Shown piece by piece: positions 34,701-42,956 of a stretch of 64,000 nt of DNA (its first letter is position 1; every line of letters starts with the position of its first letter). The notes under the pieces were generated by a model. It worked only from the letters and a program-made list of their open reading frames with translations. It was not told the origin of the DNA and did no database searches. The translations under genes were made by a program, and so were the position numbers. The stretch comes from Streptomyces exfoliatus. GTDB lineage: Bacteria > Actinomycetota > Actinomycetes > Streptomycetales > Streptomycetaceae. The DNA lies in the NCBI RefSeq assembly GCF_000725545.1, contig NZ_JNZP01000004.1, forward strand, positions 186,001 through 250,000, given 5' to 3'.

Positions 34701-34935
34701 CGACGGGCGCGTCTGGCGTACGGCGGCCACGGTCGCCGAGGGCAGGGGCGGCCGGGAGTCGGTCCGGATGGACGCGGCGGACACGCGCTTCCTGCGGGTG
34801 CAGGGGGAGACGCGGGCGACGCCGTACGGCTACTCGCTCTGGTCGGTGGAGACCTACGCGGTGGCCCCGCAGGACCCGCCGGAGAAGCCGGTGACCCCGC
34901 CCGCGGACACGCCGGAGGAGCGGCCCGCCCCCTGA
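31783..34935 (+). CDS. secreted GH84 beta-N-acetylglucosaminidase-like protein with CBM32
   Basis: Exported protein of 1050 aa. The signal peptide (to about residue 34, AAQAAPKAP) is followed by a Pro/Ser-rich linker, a GH20/84 beta-N-acetylhexosaminidase N-terminal domain (about 80-215), the GH84 barrel (about 220-520), a helical domain, NPCBM-like beta domains, and a CBM32/discoidin domain (about 905-1035). Barrel landmarks are ERGITEGFYGRPW, LGWAVAP, VMPTEYYQD, RVAWTGVGVV, MDNYPVNDY and TADYAWNPRGY. The catalytic pair, normally Asp-Asp, reads Gln-Asp in FQLQFQDASYDEWHC. Activity may therefore be altered. Start GTG 31783 with AAGGGAG five bases upstream. Expected substrates are GlcNAc- or glycoprotein-linked sugars. 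Confidence 0.88.
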   Translation: MHLGRSRRTATAVAAAVIGGLLGGAVMPGAAQAAPKAPRPPVTPLAPSAPGNPAPPVASSTASPSPTRTAASGARPAASLPAVWPRPQSVTAAGPSVRLGDEVTLLADDDADPYALAALRELLRSAGVRTVHTGLPGRGPVLRASGPSGEAAGAALTALRVPDRVDLPRGGYRLATGRLQGRDTVVLDGVGEDGLFHAVQTLRQLLGTGGEVPGVVVRDWPGTAERGITEGFYGRPWTAEQRLAQIDFLGRTKQNRYLYAPGDDPYRGVQWREPYPAAQQAEFRALAERARARHVTLGWAVAPAQSMCLSSAADVTALSAKLDAMWALGVRSFQLQFQDASYDEWHCDRDADTFGRGPEAAAAAHARVANTIARRLAERHPDAEPLTVMPTEYYQDGATAYRAKLAETLDADVRVAWTGVGVVPRTITGGELAGARGALRHPLVTMDNYPVNDYAQDRLFLGPATGREPAVAAGSAAFLAHAMEQAAASRVPLFTTADYAWNPRGYRPRESWRAAVDDLAGPDPAAREALRALAGNGASSVLDPAGESAYLKPLLAAFWATRTATGTGAGAGAGGEKAARELRAAFTVMRQAPGRLAATAGGTLDDETGPWLDQLARYGLAGETAVDMLLAQSAGDGAAAWKAQLRLEQLRKDLKASRVTVGAGVLDPFLTRAVDRAEAWTGADRTPAATADRTAGSYTVRLDRARPVEALTVMTEPVEPVEPAESGGPGAGAGTNHARVEAYVPGEGWRPLGPLSASGWTQTELKGLRAEALRVVWDGEGSAPEVRSLVPWFADGPRAGLALARAETDAEIGGPAQRVDVELSGRRAGEVRGPLTAKAPKGVTVRLPEQAVVERGARTTVPLEVSVAPDAPAGAYRVPVSFAGEERVLTVRAFPRTAGPDLARTATASSSGDETPDFPASSAADGDPATRWSSPAEDGAWWQVELPEPARIGQVVLHWQDAYASRYRVQVSADGRVWRTAATVAEGRGGRESVRMDAADTRFLRVQGETRATPYGYSLWSVETYAVAPQDPPEKPVTPPADTPEERPAP

Positions 34936-35031
34936 CGGGCACGCCGCTCCCGGGCCGTGGCCGGCCCCGTACGCGAAGGGCCCCGCGCGCGCGTGCGCCC
35001 GCGCGGCCCCCGCGTACGCGAAAGGCCCGGC

Positions 35032-35595
35032 TCAACCCGTCGTCAGCGCCCGCACGGGGGCTTCTGCGACGGAGTCGATCCGGGCCATCACGTCCTCGGC
35101 ACCGTACGGCTGGAGGTACGGCAGCCAGCGCGGGTCCCGGTGTCCGGTCCCGATGATCCGCCAGGCCAGGCCGGTCGGCGGGGCCGGTTGGTGGCGCAGC
35201 CGCCAGCCGATCTCGCGCAGGTGCCGGTCGGCCTTGACGTGGTTGCAGCGGCGGCAGGCCGCCACCACGTTGTCCCAGGCGTGCGTGCCCCCACGGCTGC
35301 GGGGGATGACGTGGTCGACGCTGGTGGCGACCGCCCCGCAGTACATGCAGCGCCCGCCGTCACGGGCGAAGAGGGCCCTGCGGGTCAAGGGAACGGGCCC
35401 CCGGTAGGGGACCCGCACGAAGCGTTTCAGCCGCACCACGCTGGGCGCGGGGACGACTTGGGTCTCGCTGTGCAGGAAGGCGCCGGATTCCTCGAGGCAG
35501 AGAGCCTTGTTCTCCAGTACGAGGACGAGTGCGCGGCGGAGCGGTACGACGCCGAGCGGCTCGTACGACGCGTTGAGGACCAGGACATGCGGCAC
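35032..35595 (-). CDS. HNH endonuclease family protein
   Basis: HNH nuclease of 187 aa. After an N-terminal beta-rich segment (VLVLNASYEPLGVVPLRRAL), the HNH finger shows CMYCGAVATSVDHVIPRSRG followed by GTHAWDNVVAACRRCNHVKA; both CxxC pairs and the DH plus N plus H residues are present. This stand-alone type is widespread in actinobacteria and is not tied to a phage or restriction locus here. Start GTG 35595 has AGGAGG six bases upstream. The role is uncertain, possibly DNA repair or processing. Upstream (35596-35877) nothing but the divergent MscS promoter region is seen. Confidence 0.9.
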   Translation of the reverse strand: MPHVLVLNASYEPLGVVPLRRALVLVLENKALCLEESGAFLHSETQVVPAPSVVRLKRFVRVPYRGPVPLTRRALFARDGGRCMYCGAVATSVDHVIPRSRGGTHAWDNVVAACRRCNHVKADRHLREIGWRLRHQPAPPTGLAWRIIGTGHRDPRWLPYLQPYGAEDVMARIDSVAEAPVRALTTG

Positions 35596-35877
35596 GGATG
35601 CCTCCTATGACGCCGGCGGCGCGTGGCTCGCGCCGGGACGAACTGCTCTCAGTCTCTCCTCATGCCTGGTCGGAACGCCACCACGTGACGGGATCGGGGT
35701 GACGGGCCCCGCGTGTTCTCGACCACATCGGCATGTCTGTCTTCTCTGTACCGACTTCTCCGTCTGCCTTCTGTCTTCCCGGGTGAGGTCCGTCTCTCCC
35801 TCGAACACGGCAACGGGACCACTCCCGGCGCCCCGTTACTGTGGATGGCCTGCGTACGCGATGCCTGGAGGTCTTCC

Positions 35878-36939
35878 GTGTCCTGGTCCGCCCTGGCGGC
35901 TGCCACCGAGCCCGAGCCCCTTCCGACGACCCTGGACGAGGCGGCGGAGACGGCGACGAGTGCGGCGAGCTGGGTGGAGGAGAACTGGTCCACCTGGCTG
36001 AACACCGGCTTGCGCATCCTTCTGATCCTGGTCGTCGCACTGCTGCTCCGGATGGCTGTCCGCCGCGCCCTGACGAAGCTGATCGAGCGGATGAACCGTT
36101 CGGCGCAGGCGGTGGAGGGGACGGCCCTCGGCGGTCTCCTCGTCAACACCGAACGGCGGCGGCAGCGCTCGGAGGCGATCGGTTCGGTGCTGCGTTCGGT
36201 GGCGTCGTTCCTGATCCTGGGCACGGCCGGGCTGATGATCCTCGGCGCCTTCAAGATCGACCTGGCGCCGCTGCTCGCCTCGGCCGGTGTGGCCGGTGTG
36301 GCGATCGGTTTCGGCGCCCGGAACCTGGTGACGGACTTCCTGTCGGGTGTCTTCATGATCCTGGAGGACCAGTACGGGGTCGGTGACTCGGTCGACGCGG
36401 GCGTGGCCTCCGGTGAGGTCGTCGAGGTGGGCCTGCGCGTGACGAAGCTGCGCGGCGTGGACGGCGAGATCTGGTACGTGCGCAACGGCGAGATCAAGCG
36501 GATAGGGAATCTCAGCCAGGGCTGGGCGACGGCCGGCGTGGACGTCACGGTCCGGCCGACGGAGGACCTGGAGCGGGTGCGGTCCGTGATCACCGAGGCG
36601 GCGAATTCCATGGCCAAGGAGGAGCCGTGGAACGAGCGCCTCTGGGGCCCGGTCGAGGTCCTCGGCCTGAACGAGGTGCTGCTCGACTCGATGACCGTCC
36701 GGGTCTCGGCGAAGACGATGCCGGGCCAGGCGCTCGGTGTGGAGCGCGAGCTGCGCTGGCGCATCAAGCGCGGTCTGGACGAGGCCGGCATCCGTATCGT
36801 GGGCGGGCTCCCGGCGCAGGCCGAGGAGCAGGCCGCCGATCCGACCGCGGGCATGGCGGCGCCTTCGGCGTTCGCCTCGGCGACCTCGCCGCAGTCGGCG
36901 GCGGCGACCCCGCTGCCGAAGCCGGACCTCAACAAGTAG
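35878..36939 (+). CDS. mechanosensitive ion channel, MscS family
   Basis: Small-conductance mechanosensitive channel, 353 aa. One N-terminal TM (WLNTGLRILLILVVALLLRM, about residues 43-63), a second helix (AIGSVLRSVASFLILGTAGL) and the pore-lining TM3 (LLASAGVAGVAIGFGARNLV followed by TDFLSGVFMILEDQYGVGD) are visible, followed by the beta and alpha/beta cytoplasmic domains. It protects against hypo-osmotic shock. Start GTG 35878 with GGAGG six bases upstream; the longer frame from 35713 has no conserved sequence. The C-terminal tail is Ala/Pro-rich. A strong terminator follows. Confidence 0.94.
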   Translation: MSWSALAAATEPEPLPTTLDEAAETATSAASWVEENWSTWLNTGLRILLILVVALLLRMAVRRALTKLIERMNRSAQAVEGTALGGLLVNTERRRQRSEAIGSVLRSVASFLILGTAGLMILGAFKIDLAPLLASAGVAGVAIGFGARNLVTDFLSGVFMILEDQYGVGDSVDAGVASGEVVEVGLRVTKLRGVDGEIWYVRNGEIKRIGNLSQGWATAGVDVTVRPTEDLERVRSVITEAANSMAKEEPWNERLWGPVEVLGLNEVLLDSMTVRVSAKTMPGQALGVERELRWRIKRGLDEAGIRIVGGLPAQAEEQAADPTAGMAAPSAFASATSPQSAAATPLPKPDLNK

Positions 36940-36949
36940 CGGCACACAG

Positions 36950-36991
36950 GACGCCCCCGCAGGTAACGCTTCGGTTGCCTTCGGGGGCGTC
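36950..36991 (+). terminator. terminator after mscS
   Basis: Arms GACGCCCCCG (36950-36959) and CGGGGGCGTC (36982-36991), with an inner GGTAAC/GTTGCC pairing around a GCTTCG loop. Confidence 0.85.
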
Positions 36992-37048
36992 TCGCGTGCC
37001 CGGGTCTTGACGCCCCGGTGACGGCCGCCTTATTTTCCTCCCACCGAA

Positions 37049-37063
37049 TAGGAAACTTTCCTA
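37049..37063. promoter_or_regulatory. palindromic operator upstream of csnR
   Basis: TAGGAAACTTTCCTA is a perfect palindrome around a central C, 50 bp before the csnR ATG. It resembles operators reported for CsnR, the ROK-family repressor of chitosanase and the csn uptake operon in Streptomyces. A further half-site TTTTCCTC lies just upstream (about 37033-37040). Confidence 0.8.
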
Positions 37064-37113
37064 ACAGTGCGGGCTGTATTGCTCAGTGATGCTCGAAGGC
37101 AGGTGCGACCGTC

Positions 37114-38328
37114 ATGGCCGGTACGACCCCGGGAACCCCCGGCACCCCGCGCGTCCTGCGCGCCATGAACGACAGGGCCGCCCTCGACCTGCTCCTGGCG
37201 CACGGCCCGCTCTCCCGCACCAGGATCGGCAAGCTCACCGGCCTGTCCAAGCCGACCGCGTCCCAGCTGCTCGCCCGCCTCGAAGCGGCCGGGCTCGTCG
37301 TCGCCACCGGCACCACCGAAGGCCGGCCGGGGCCCAACGCCCAGCTCTACGCGGTGAACGCGCGGGCCGCGTACGCCGCGGGACTCGACGTCGACCAGTT
37401 CCGCATCCACGCCGCCGTCGCCGACATCACGGGCGAGATCGTCGGCGAGTACGAGCTCCGCACCCCCGGCCGCGGCGCCTCCGGCGTCGTCCGCCAGGTC
37501 ACCGAGGCCCTCGACGGGGCCGTCAAAGCGGCCGGGATCACCCGCGCGGACGTCCGGCGTCTGGTCATCGGCACCCCCGGCGCCTTCGACCCGGCCACCG
37601 GGCGCCTGCGGTACGCCGCCCACCTGCCCGGCTGGCACTCCCCCACGCTCCTGGACGAGCTGGCCGCCGAGCTGCCCATGCCGTTCGAGTACGAGAACGA
37701 CGTCAATCTCGTCGCCGTCGCCGAGCAGCGCGTCGGCGCCGCCCGCGGCCACGCCGACTTCGTCCTGCTGTGGAACGAGGAGGGCCTCGGCGCCGCCGTC
37801 GTCCTCGGCGGGCGGCTGCACCGCGGCTTCACCGGCGGCGCCGGCGAGGTCGGCTTCCTGCCCGTGCCCGGCACCCCGCTCGTCCGCCAGGTCACCAAGG
37901 CCAACTCCGGCGGCTACCAGGAGCTCGCGGGCGTCCAGTCCGTGCCCCGGATCGCCCGCGCCGCCGGGATCGAGACGCCCGAGCAGCCGTACGTACCGGT
38001 GGCGTCGCGGCTGCTCGCGCACGCCGCCGAGGCGCACGGCGACGACCCGCGGTACGCGGAACTGCTCGACCGGTACGCCGAGCGCGTCGCCACCGGTCTC
38101 GCCTCGATCGTCGCGGTCCTCGACCCCGAACTCATCGTGCTGTCCGGTGACGTCCTCGTCGCCGGCGGCGAAGCCCTGCGCGCCCGCGTGCAGTCCGAAC
38201 TCGCCGACCTCGCGGCCTCCCGGCCACGGCTCGTCCTCGCCGCCGTCCCGGTGCGGCCCGTCCTGCGCGGCGCCCTCGAAAGCGCCCTCGCCGTCACACG
38301 CGACGAGGTCTTCGACACCTCGCGCTGA
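37114..38328 (+). CDS. csnR: ROK-family transcriptional repressor of glucosamine-oligosaccharide uptake
   Basis: ROK-family regulator of 404 aa. The N-terminal winged HTH (about residues 15-75) reads LLAHGPLSRTRIGKLTGLSK followed by PTASQLLARLEAAGLV. The sugar-kinase-like fold follows (GLDVDQFRIHAAVADITGEI; NDVNLVAVAEQR; FTGGAGEVGFLPV). The CxCGxxGC zinc motif of ROK kinases is absent, consistent with regulator rather than kinase function. By order and content of the downstream genes it matches CsnR, which represses chitosanase and the csn operon until glucosamine oligosaccharides appear. A perfect palindrome sits 50 bp upstream, indicating autoregulation. Confidence 0.87.
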   Translation: MAGTTPGTPGTPRVLRAMNDRAALDLLLAHGPLSRTRIGKLTGLSKPTASQLLARLEAAGLVVATGTTEGRPGPNAQLYAVNARAAYAAGLDVDQFRIHAAVADITGEIVGEYELRTPGRGASGVVRQVTEALDGAVKAAGITRADVRRLVIGTPGAFDPATGRLRYAAHLPGWHSPTLLDELAAELPMPFEYENDVNLVAVAEQRVGAARGHADFVLLWNEEGLGAAVVLGGRLHRGFTGGAGEVGFLPVPGTPLVRQVTKANSGGYQELAGVQSVPRIARAAGIETPEQPYVPVASRLLAHAAEAHGDDPRYAELLDRYAERVATGLASIVAVLDPELIVLSGDVLVAGGEALRARVQSELADLAASRPRLVLAAVPVRPVLRGALESALAVTRDEVFDTSR

Positions 38329-38343
38329 CCGTCCCCGCTCCTC

Positions 38344-38408
38344 CGTTCGCCCGAAACGTTCGCCCGAAACGTACGCCCGACCCGTACGTCCGCCCCGCAC
38401 GCCCGAAA
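38344..38408 (+). repeat. five tandem 13-bp repeats between csnR and csnE
   Basis: Five contiguous 13-bp units (38344, 38357, 38370, 38383, 38396) with consensus CGTACGCCCGAAA. Units 1 and 2 are identical (CGTTCGCCCGAAA); unit 3 ends in ACC, unit 4 is the most diverged, unit 5 starts CGCACG. They fill most of the 102-bp intergenic space and end 22 bp before the csnE ATG, next to its AGGGAG. Confidence 0.9.
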
Positions 38409-38430
38409 CCCGCCCCAGGGAGACACCGTC

Positions 38431-39768
38431 ATGCCCGTACGCCCGCGCAGAGCAGCCGCCGCGCTCGCCGCCACCGCCTCGATCGCCCTCTTCGCCTCCG
38501 CCTGTACGGGCTCCGCGAACAACGCGGGCTCCGACGACCCCAAGGCCGAGACGACCATCACCTTCTGGCACGGCTGGTCGGCGCCCGCCGAGGTCAAGGC
38601 GATCAAGGACAACGTCGCCCGCTTCGAGAAGGCCCACCCGAACATCAAGGTGAAGCTCGTCGGCGACATCAACGACGACAAGCTGGGCCAGGCGCTGCGC
38701 GCGGGCGGTTCGAACGGGCCGGACGTCGTCTCCTCCTTCACCACCTCGAACGTCGGCAAGTTCTGCGCCTCGGGCGCCCTCGCGGACCTCAAGCCCTTCA
38801 TCGAGAAGTCCAAGCTGGACCTCGACAAGACGTTCCCGAAGGTCCTCCAGGAGTACACCCAGTTCGAGGGCAAGCGCTGCACCATGCCGCTGCTCTCCGA
38901 CGCCTACGGCCTCTACTACAACAAGGACGCCTTCGAGAAGGCCGGCATCAAGGAGGCCCCGAAGACCTGGTCCGAGTTCACCGAGGTCGCCAAGAAACTC
39001 ACCAAGGCCAAGGGCGACTCGTACGAGCAGCTCGGCTTCATGCCGAACTACCTCGGCTACGAGACCGTCGTCGAGCACTACATGTCGCAGTGGGACCACA
39101 CGTACTTCGACGAGAACGGCAAGTCGAACGTCGCCAAGGACCCGGCCTTCGCCGAGATGATGACCTACCAGAAGTCCCTGGTGGACGCCCTGGGCGGCTT
39201 CAAGAAGCTCGACAAGTACCGCACGACCTTCGGTGACGAGTGGGGTGCCAAGCACCCCTTCCACACCGGCCAGGTCGCCATGCAGCTGGACGGCGAGTGG
39301 CGGCTGAACTTCCTCAAGGAGGCCAAGGTCGGCTTCGAGGTCGGCGTCGCGCCGATGCCCGTCGCCGACGACGAGGTCTCCGAGTACGGCAAGGGCTACC
39401 TCTCCGGCACCATCATGGGCATCGCCCCGCAGAGCAAGAAGCAGAACGCGGCCTGGGAGCTGGTCAAGTACATGACCACGGACACCGACGCCGTCGTGAA
39501 CTTCGCCAACGACATCGGCAACGTCCCCTCCACCCTGGAGGCGCTGAAGTCGCCGAACCTGAAGTTCGACGACCACTTCAAGACCTTCCTGGACATCGCC
39601 CAGCACCCCGAGTCGACCACCATGGCCGGCGCGGTGAACGGCGCCACCTACCAGGAGACCCTCTCCGACCTCGCCCACAAGTACGAGAAGGGCCAGGTCA
39701 CGGACCTGAAGAAGGGCCTCGCCGACACGGCGGCCCAGATCGACCGCGACATCGCCGCGGCGAAGTGA
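38431..39768 (+). CDS. csnE: sugar ABC transporter substrate-binding lipoprotein
   Basis: Extracellular solute-binding protein (family 1), 445 aa. A lipoprotein signal peptide ends in the lipobox LFASAC (Cys at about residue 26). The mature protein shows TITFWHGWSAPAEVKAIKDN, DVVSSFTTSNVGKFC and YGLYYNKDAFEKAGI-type motifs. In the csn operon this protein captures chitosan-derived glucosamine oligosaccharides for the CsnF/CsnG permease. Start ATG 38431 with AGGGAG upstream. It follows csnR by 102 bp, filled by 13-bp repeats, and precedes csnF by 19 bp. Confidence 0.9.
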   Translation: MPVRPRRAAAALAATASIALFASACTGSANNAGSDDPKAETTITFWHGWSAPAEVKAIKDNVARFEKAHPNIKVKLVGDINDDKLGQALRAGGSNGPDVVSSFTTSNVGKFCASGALADLKPFIEKSKLDLDKTFPKVLQEYTQFEGKRCTMPLLSDAYGLYYNKDAFEKAGIKEAPKTWSEFTEVAKKLTKAKGDSYEQLGFMPNYLGYETVVEHYMSQWDHTYFDENGKSNVAKDPAFAEMMTYQKSLVDALGGFKKLDKYRTTFGDEWGAKHPFHTGQVAMQLDGEWRLNFLKEAKVGFEVGVAPMPVADDEVSEYGKGYLSGTIMGIAPQSKKQNAAWELVKYMTTDTDAVVNFANDIGNVPSTLEALKSPNLKFDDHFKTFLDIAQHPESTTMAGAVNGATYQETLSDLAHKYEKGQVTDLKKGLADTAAQIDRDIAAAK

Positions 39769-39787
39769 CGGCCGGGACGACACCCCC

Positions 39788-40786
39788 ATGAGCACGGACA
39801 CCCTGCCCGCGAAGGAGGCGACGGCCCCGGCCGCCGCCTCCCCGGAGGGACGGAACACCCTGCGGTCGAAGCGCCGGCGCAACGCGCTGCGCACCGCGCT
39901 GTTCATGTCGCCCTGGCTGATCGGATTCGGCTTCTTCTTCGCCTATCCGCTGATCTCCACGCTGTACTTCTCGTTCATGCGGTACGACGGCCTCAACCCG
40001 CCGACCTGGCGGGGCGTGGAGAACTGGACGTACGTCTTCTCCGACCTGCCGAAGTTCTGGCCCGCGATGCAGAACACGCTCTGGCTGGCCGCCGTGATGG
40101 TCTCCTGCCGGGTGCTCTTCGGCCTCGGCATCGGCCTCCTCATCACCAAGATCAAGACGGGCGCCGGAATCTTCCGCACCCTCTTCTACCTGCCGTACCT
40201 GGCGCCGCCGGTGGCCGCCACGCTGGCCTTCGTCTTCCTGCTCAACCCCGGGACCGGGCCGGTCAACTCGCTCCTGGAGGCGGTCGGCATCCCCGCCCCG
40301 TCCTGGTTCAACGACGCGGACTGGGCCAAGCCGGCCCTCACCGTCCTCGCCGTGTGGGGCGTCGGCGACCTCATGGTCATCTTCATGGCCGCGCTCCTCG
40401 ACGTACCGAAGGAGCAGTACGAGGCGGCCGAGCTGGACGGCGCGTCCGGCTGGCAGCGGTTCCGCTACATCACCCTGCCGAACATCTCGCCGATCGTGCT
40501 CTTCGCGGTCGTCACCGGGATCATCGGCGCGATGCAGTACTACACCCAGCCGATCGTGGCCGCCAAGGTCGCCTCGGGGAAGATGGGCGGCTCCGGAGCG
40601 GCCTTCCAGCCCGGCTATCCGGACGACTCCACGCTCACCCTGCCGCAGCTCGTCTACAGCCTCGGCTTCAGCCAGTTCAACTACGGCGCGGCGTGCGTGG
40701 TGGCCCTCGTGCTCTTCGCCCTCTCCATGGCCTTCACCGCGCTCCTCATGCGCCGGCGTGGCGGCCTGATCGGCTCGGGTGACTGA
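39788..40786 (+). CDS. csnF: sugar ABC transporter permease
   Basis: MalF-type inner-membrane permease of 332 aa with six TM helices. After a hydrophilic lead (to about residue 35), TM1 is FMSPWLIGFGFFFAYPLIST. The cytoplasmic EAA loop that contacts the ATPase is recognisable as YEAAELDGASGWQRFRYITL then PNISPI. It forms the transmembrane channel with CsnG for glucosamine oligosaccharides. It starts 19 bp after csnE and is followed by csnG three bases after its stop. Confidence 0.92.
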   Translation: MSTDTLPAKEATAPAAASPEGRNTLRSKRRRNALRTALFMSPWLIGFGFFFAYPLISTLYFSFMRYDGLNPPTWRGVENWTYVFSDLPKFWPAMQNTLWLAAVMVSCRVLFGLGIGLLITKIKTGAGIFRTLFYLPYLAPPVAATLAFVFLLNPGTGPVNSLLEAVGIPAPSWFNDADWAKPALTVLAVWGVGDLMVIFMAALLDVPKEQYEAAELDGASGWQRFRYITLPNISPIVLFAVVTGIIGAMQYYTQPIVAAKVASGKMGGSGAAFQPGYPDDSTLTLPQLVYSLGFSQFNYGAACVVALVLFALSMAFTALLMRRRGGLIGSGD

Positions 40787-40789
40787 ACC

Positions 40790-41683
40790 ATGACGACCAC
40801 ATCCGTACGCGACCGTGCCGCCGGGACCGCGCCGAGCCCCGCCGAGAGGACCGCCCGCCGCAAGGCGCTGCTGCACTGGATCGCCGTGCACTCGCTCGGC
40901 ATCGCCGCGGCGCTCTTCTTCGTGCTGCCGTTCGTCTTCGTCTTCCTCACCTCCCTGATGAGCGACCAGCAGGCACTCACCCGGGACCTGACGCCGAACT
41001 CCTGGCACTGGGACAACTACGTCAAGGTCTTCCGGACGGAGGGCTTCCTCACCTGGTGGCGGAACTCCCTGCTGTACGCCGGGCTCGGCACCGCGCTCGT
41101 CGTGGTGTCCTCGGTCCCCGTGGCGTACGCGCTGGCCAAGTTCCGCTTCCGCGGCCGGCACCTGTCGCTGCTGCTCGTGATCTCGATGATGATGCTGCCG
41201 CCGCAGGTCGTCATCATCCCGATGTACCTGTTCTGGGCGAAGCAGATGGACCTCTCCGGCACGTTGTGGCCGCTGATCATCCCGATGGCCTTCGGCGACG
41301 CCTTCGCGATCTTCCTGCTGCGCCAGTTCCTGCTGACCATCCCGAACGAGTACATCGAGTCCGCGCGGATCGACGGCTGCGGCGAGTTCCGGACCCTGAT
41401 CCGGATCGTCCTCCCGATGGCGAAGCCGGGCATCGCCGCCGTGGCCCTGTTCCAGTTCTTCTACTGCTGGAACGACTACTTCGGGCCACAGATCTACGCC
41501 TCCGAGAACCCGGCCGCCTGGACGCTCAGTTACGGCCTGGAGTCCTTCAAGGGCGCGCACCACACCGACTGGAATCTGACCATGGCCGCGACCGTGCTGG
41601 TCATGGCCCCCGTGATCCTCGTGTTCTTCTTCGCCCAGAAGGCGTTCGTCGAGGGAGTCACACTGACCGGAGTGAAGGGCTGA
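40790..41683 (+). CDS. csnG: sugar ABC transporter permease
   Basis: MalG-type permease of 297 aa, six TM helices, partner of CsnF. The EAA loop is visible as YIESARIDGCGEFRTLIRIV followed by LPMAKPGIAAV. The C-terminus AFVEGVTLTGVKG is typical of MalG-like carbohydrate permeases. No ATPase is encoded in the operon; Streptomyces sugar importers of this type normally share the general ATPase MsiK encoded elsewhere, which is presumed here. The start ATG 40790 lies three bases after csnF, and csnH begins seven bases after its stop. Confidence 0.92.
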   Translation: MTTTSVRDRAAGTAPSPAERTARRKALLHWIAVHSLGIAAALFFVLPFVFVFLTSLMSDQQALTRDLTPNSWHWDNYVKVFRTEGFLTWWRNSLLYAGLGTALVVVSSVPVAYALAKFRFRGRHLSLLLVISMMMLPPQVVIIPMYLFWAKQMDLSGTLWPLIIPMAFGDAFAIFLLRQFLLTIPNEYIESARIDGCGEFRTLIRIVLPMAKPGIAAVALFQFFYCWNDYFGPQIYASENPAAWTLSYGLESFKGAHHTDWNLTMAATVLVMAPVILVFFFAQKAFVEGVTLTGVKG

Positions 41684-41690
41684 ATCGACC

Positions 41691-42956
41691 ATGAAGCTCA
41701 CTGTCGTGGGGGGCGGTTCCACCTACACCCCCGAACTCATCGACGGATTCGCGCGCCTGCGCGACACCCTGCCCATCACCGAACTCGTCCTCGTCGACCC
41801 GGCCGCCGAGCGGCTCGAACTCGTCGGCGGCCTGGCCCGGCGCATCTTCGCCAAGCAGGGCCACGCGGGGAAGATCGTCACCACCACCGACCTCGACGCC
41901 GGGGTCGAGGGCGCCGACGCCGTCCTGCTCCAGCTGCGGATCGGCGGACAGGCCGCCCGCCTGCAGGACGAGACCTGGCCGCTGGAGTGCGGCTGCGTCG
42001 GGCAGGAGACCACCGGCGCCGGCGGCCTCGCCAAGGCGCTGCGGACGGTCCCGGTCGTCCTGGACATCGCCGAGCGGGTCCGGCGCACCAACCCGGACGC
42101 CTGGATCATCGACTTCACCAACCCCGTCGGCATCGTCACCCGCGCGTTGCTCCAGGCAGGGCACAAGGCCGTCGGCCTGTGCAACGTCGCCATCGGCTTC
42201 CAGCGGAGGTTCGCGAAGCTCCTCGACGTGGCGCCGTCCGAGATCCACCTCGACCACGTCGGGCTCAACCACCTGACCTGGGAGCGCGCCGTACGGATCG
42301 GGGGACCCGAGGGCGAGAACGTACTGCCCCGGCTGCTCGCCGAGCACGGCGACGCCGTCGCCGACGACCTCCGTCTGCCGCGCCCGGTCCTCGACCGGCT
42401 CGGCGTGGTCCCCTCGTACTACCTGCGGTACTTCTACGCGCACGACGAGGTGGTGCGGGAGCTCGGCTCGAAGCCCTCGCGGGCCGCCGAGGTCGCCGCG
42501 ATGGAGAAGGAGCTCCTGGAGATGTACGGGGATCCGGCGCTCGACGAGAAGCCGGCCCTGCTCGCCAAGCGCGGCGGCGCCTTCTACTCGGAGGCGGCCG
42601 TGGACCTGGCGGCGTCCCTGCTGGGCGGGGGCGGTTCGCCGTACCAAGTGGTGAACACGTACAACAACGGCACGCTGCCGTTCCTGCCGGACGACGCGGT
42701 CATCGAGACGCAGGCCGCGGTCGGCGCGCACGGCGCCACCCCGCTGCCGGTCGCGCCGGTGGACCCGCTGTACGCCGGTCTGATCGCGAACGTCACCGCC
42801 TACGAGGACCTGGCCCTCGAAGCGGCGCTGCGCGGTGGACGCGACCGGGTGTTCAAGGCGCTGCTCGCGCACCCGCTCGTGGGGCAGCACGCGTACGCCG
42901 ACGGGCTCACCGACCGGCTGATCGCGCACAACCGGGAGCACCTCGCGTGGGCCTGA
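41691..42956 (+). CDS. csnH: GH4-family glycoside hydrolase
   Basis: NAD- and metal-dependent glycosidase of family GH4 (6-phospho-glucosidase type), 421 aa. The N-terminal NAD-binding fingerprint is KLTVVGGGSTYTPELIDGFA. Metal-binding Cys is in AVGLCNVAIGF and the metal-binding His in DHVGLNHLTWERA. NPVGIVTRALLQAG is the third hallmark. In the csn operon it would hydrolyse imported glucosamine oligosaccharides inside the cell by the oxidation-elimination mechanism. It is embedded between csnG (7-bp gap) and csnK (10-bp overlap). Confidence 0.92.
   Translation: MKLTVVGGGSTYTPELIDGFARLRDTLPITELVLVDPAAERLELVGGLARRIFAKQGHAGKIVTTTDLDAGVEGADAVLLQLRIGGQAARLQDETWPLECGCVGQETTGAGGLAKALRTVPVVLDIAERVRRTNPDAWIIDFTNPVGIVTRALLQAGHKAVGLCNVAIGFQRRFAKLLDVAPSEIHLDHVGLNHLTWERAVRIGGPEGENVLPRLLAEHGDAVADDLRLPRPVLDRLGVVPSYYLRYFYAHDEVVRELGSKPSRAAEVAAMEKELLEMYGDPALDEKPALLAKRGGAFYSEAAVDLAASLLGGGGSPYQVVNTYNNGTLPFLPDDAVIETQAAVGAHGATPLPVAPVDPLYAGLIANVTAYEDLALEAALRGGRDRVFKALLAHPLVGQHAYADGLTDRLIAHNREHLAWA

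Noticed and set aside
38344..38408. CRISPR array interpretation of the 13-bp repeats
   Set aside because: Units are contiguous, with no spacers, too short for CRISPR repeats, and no cas gene is present.
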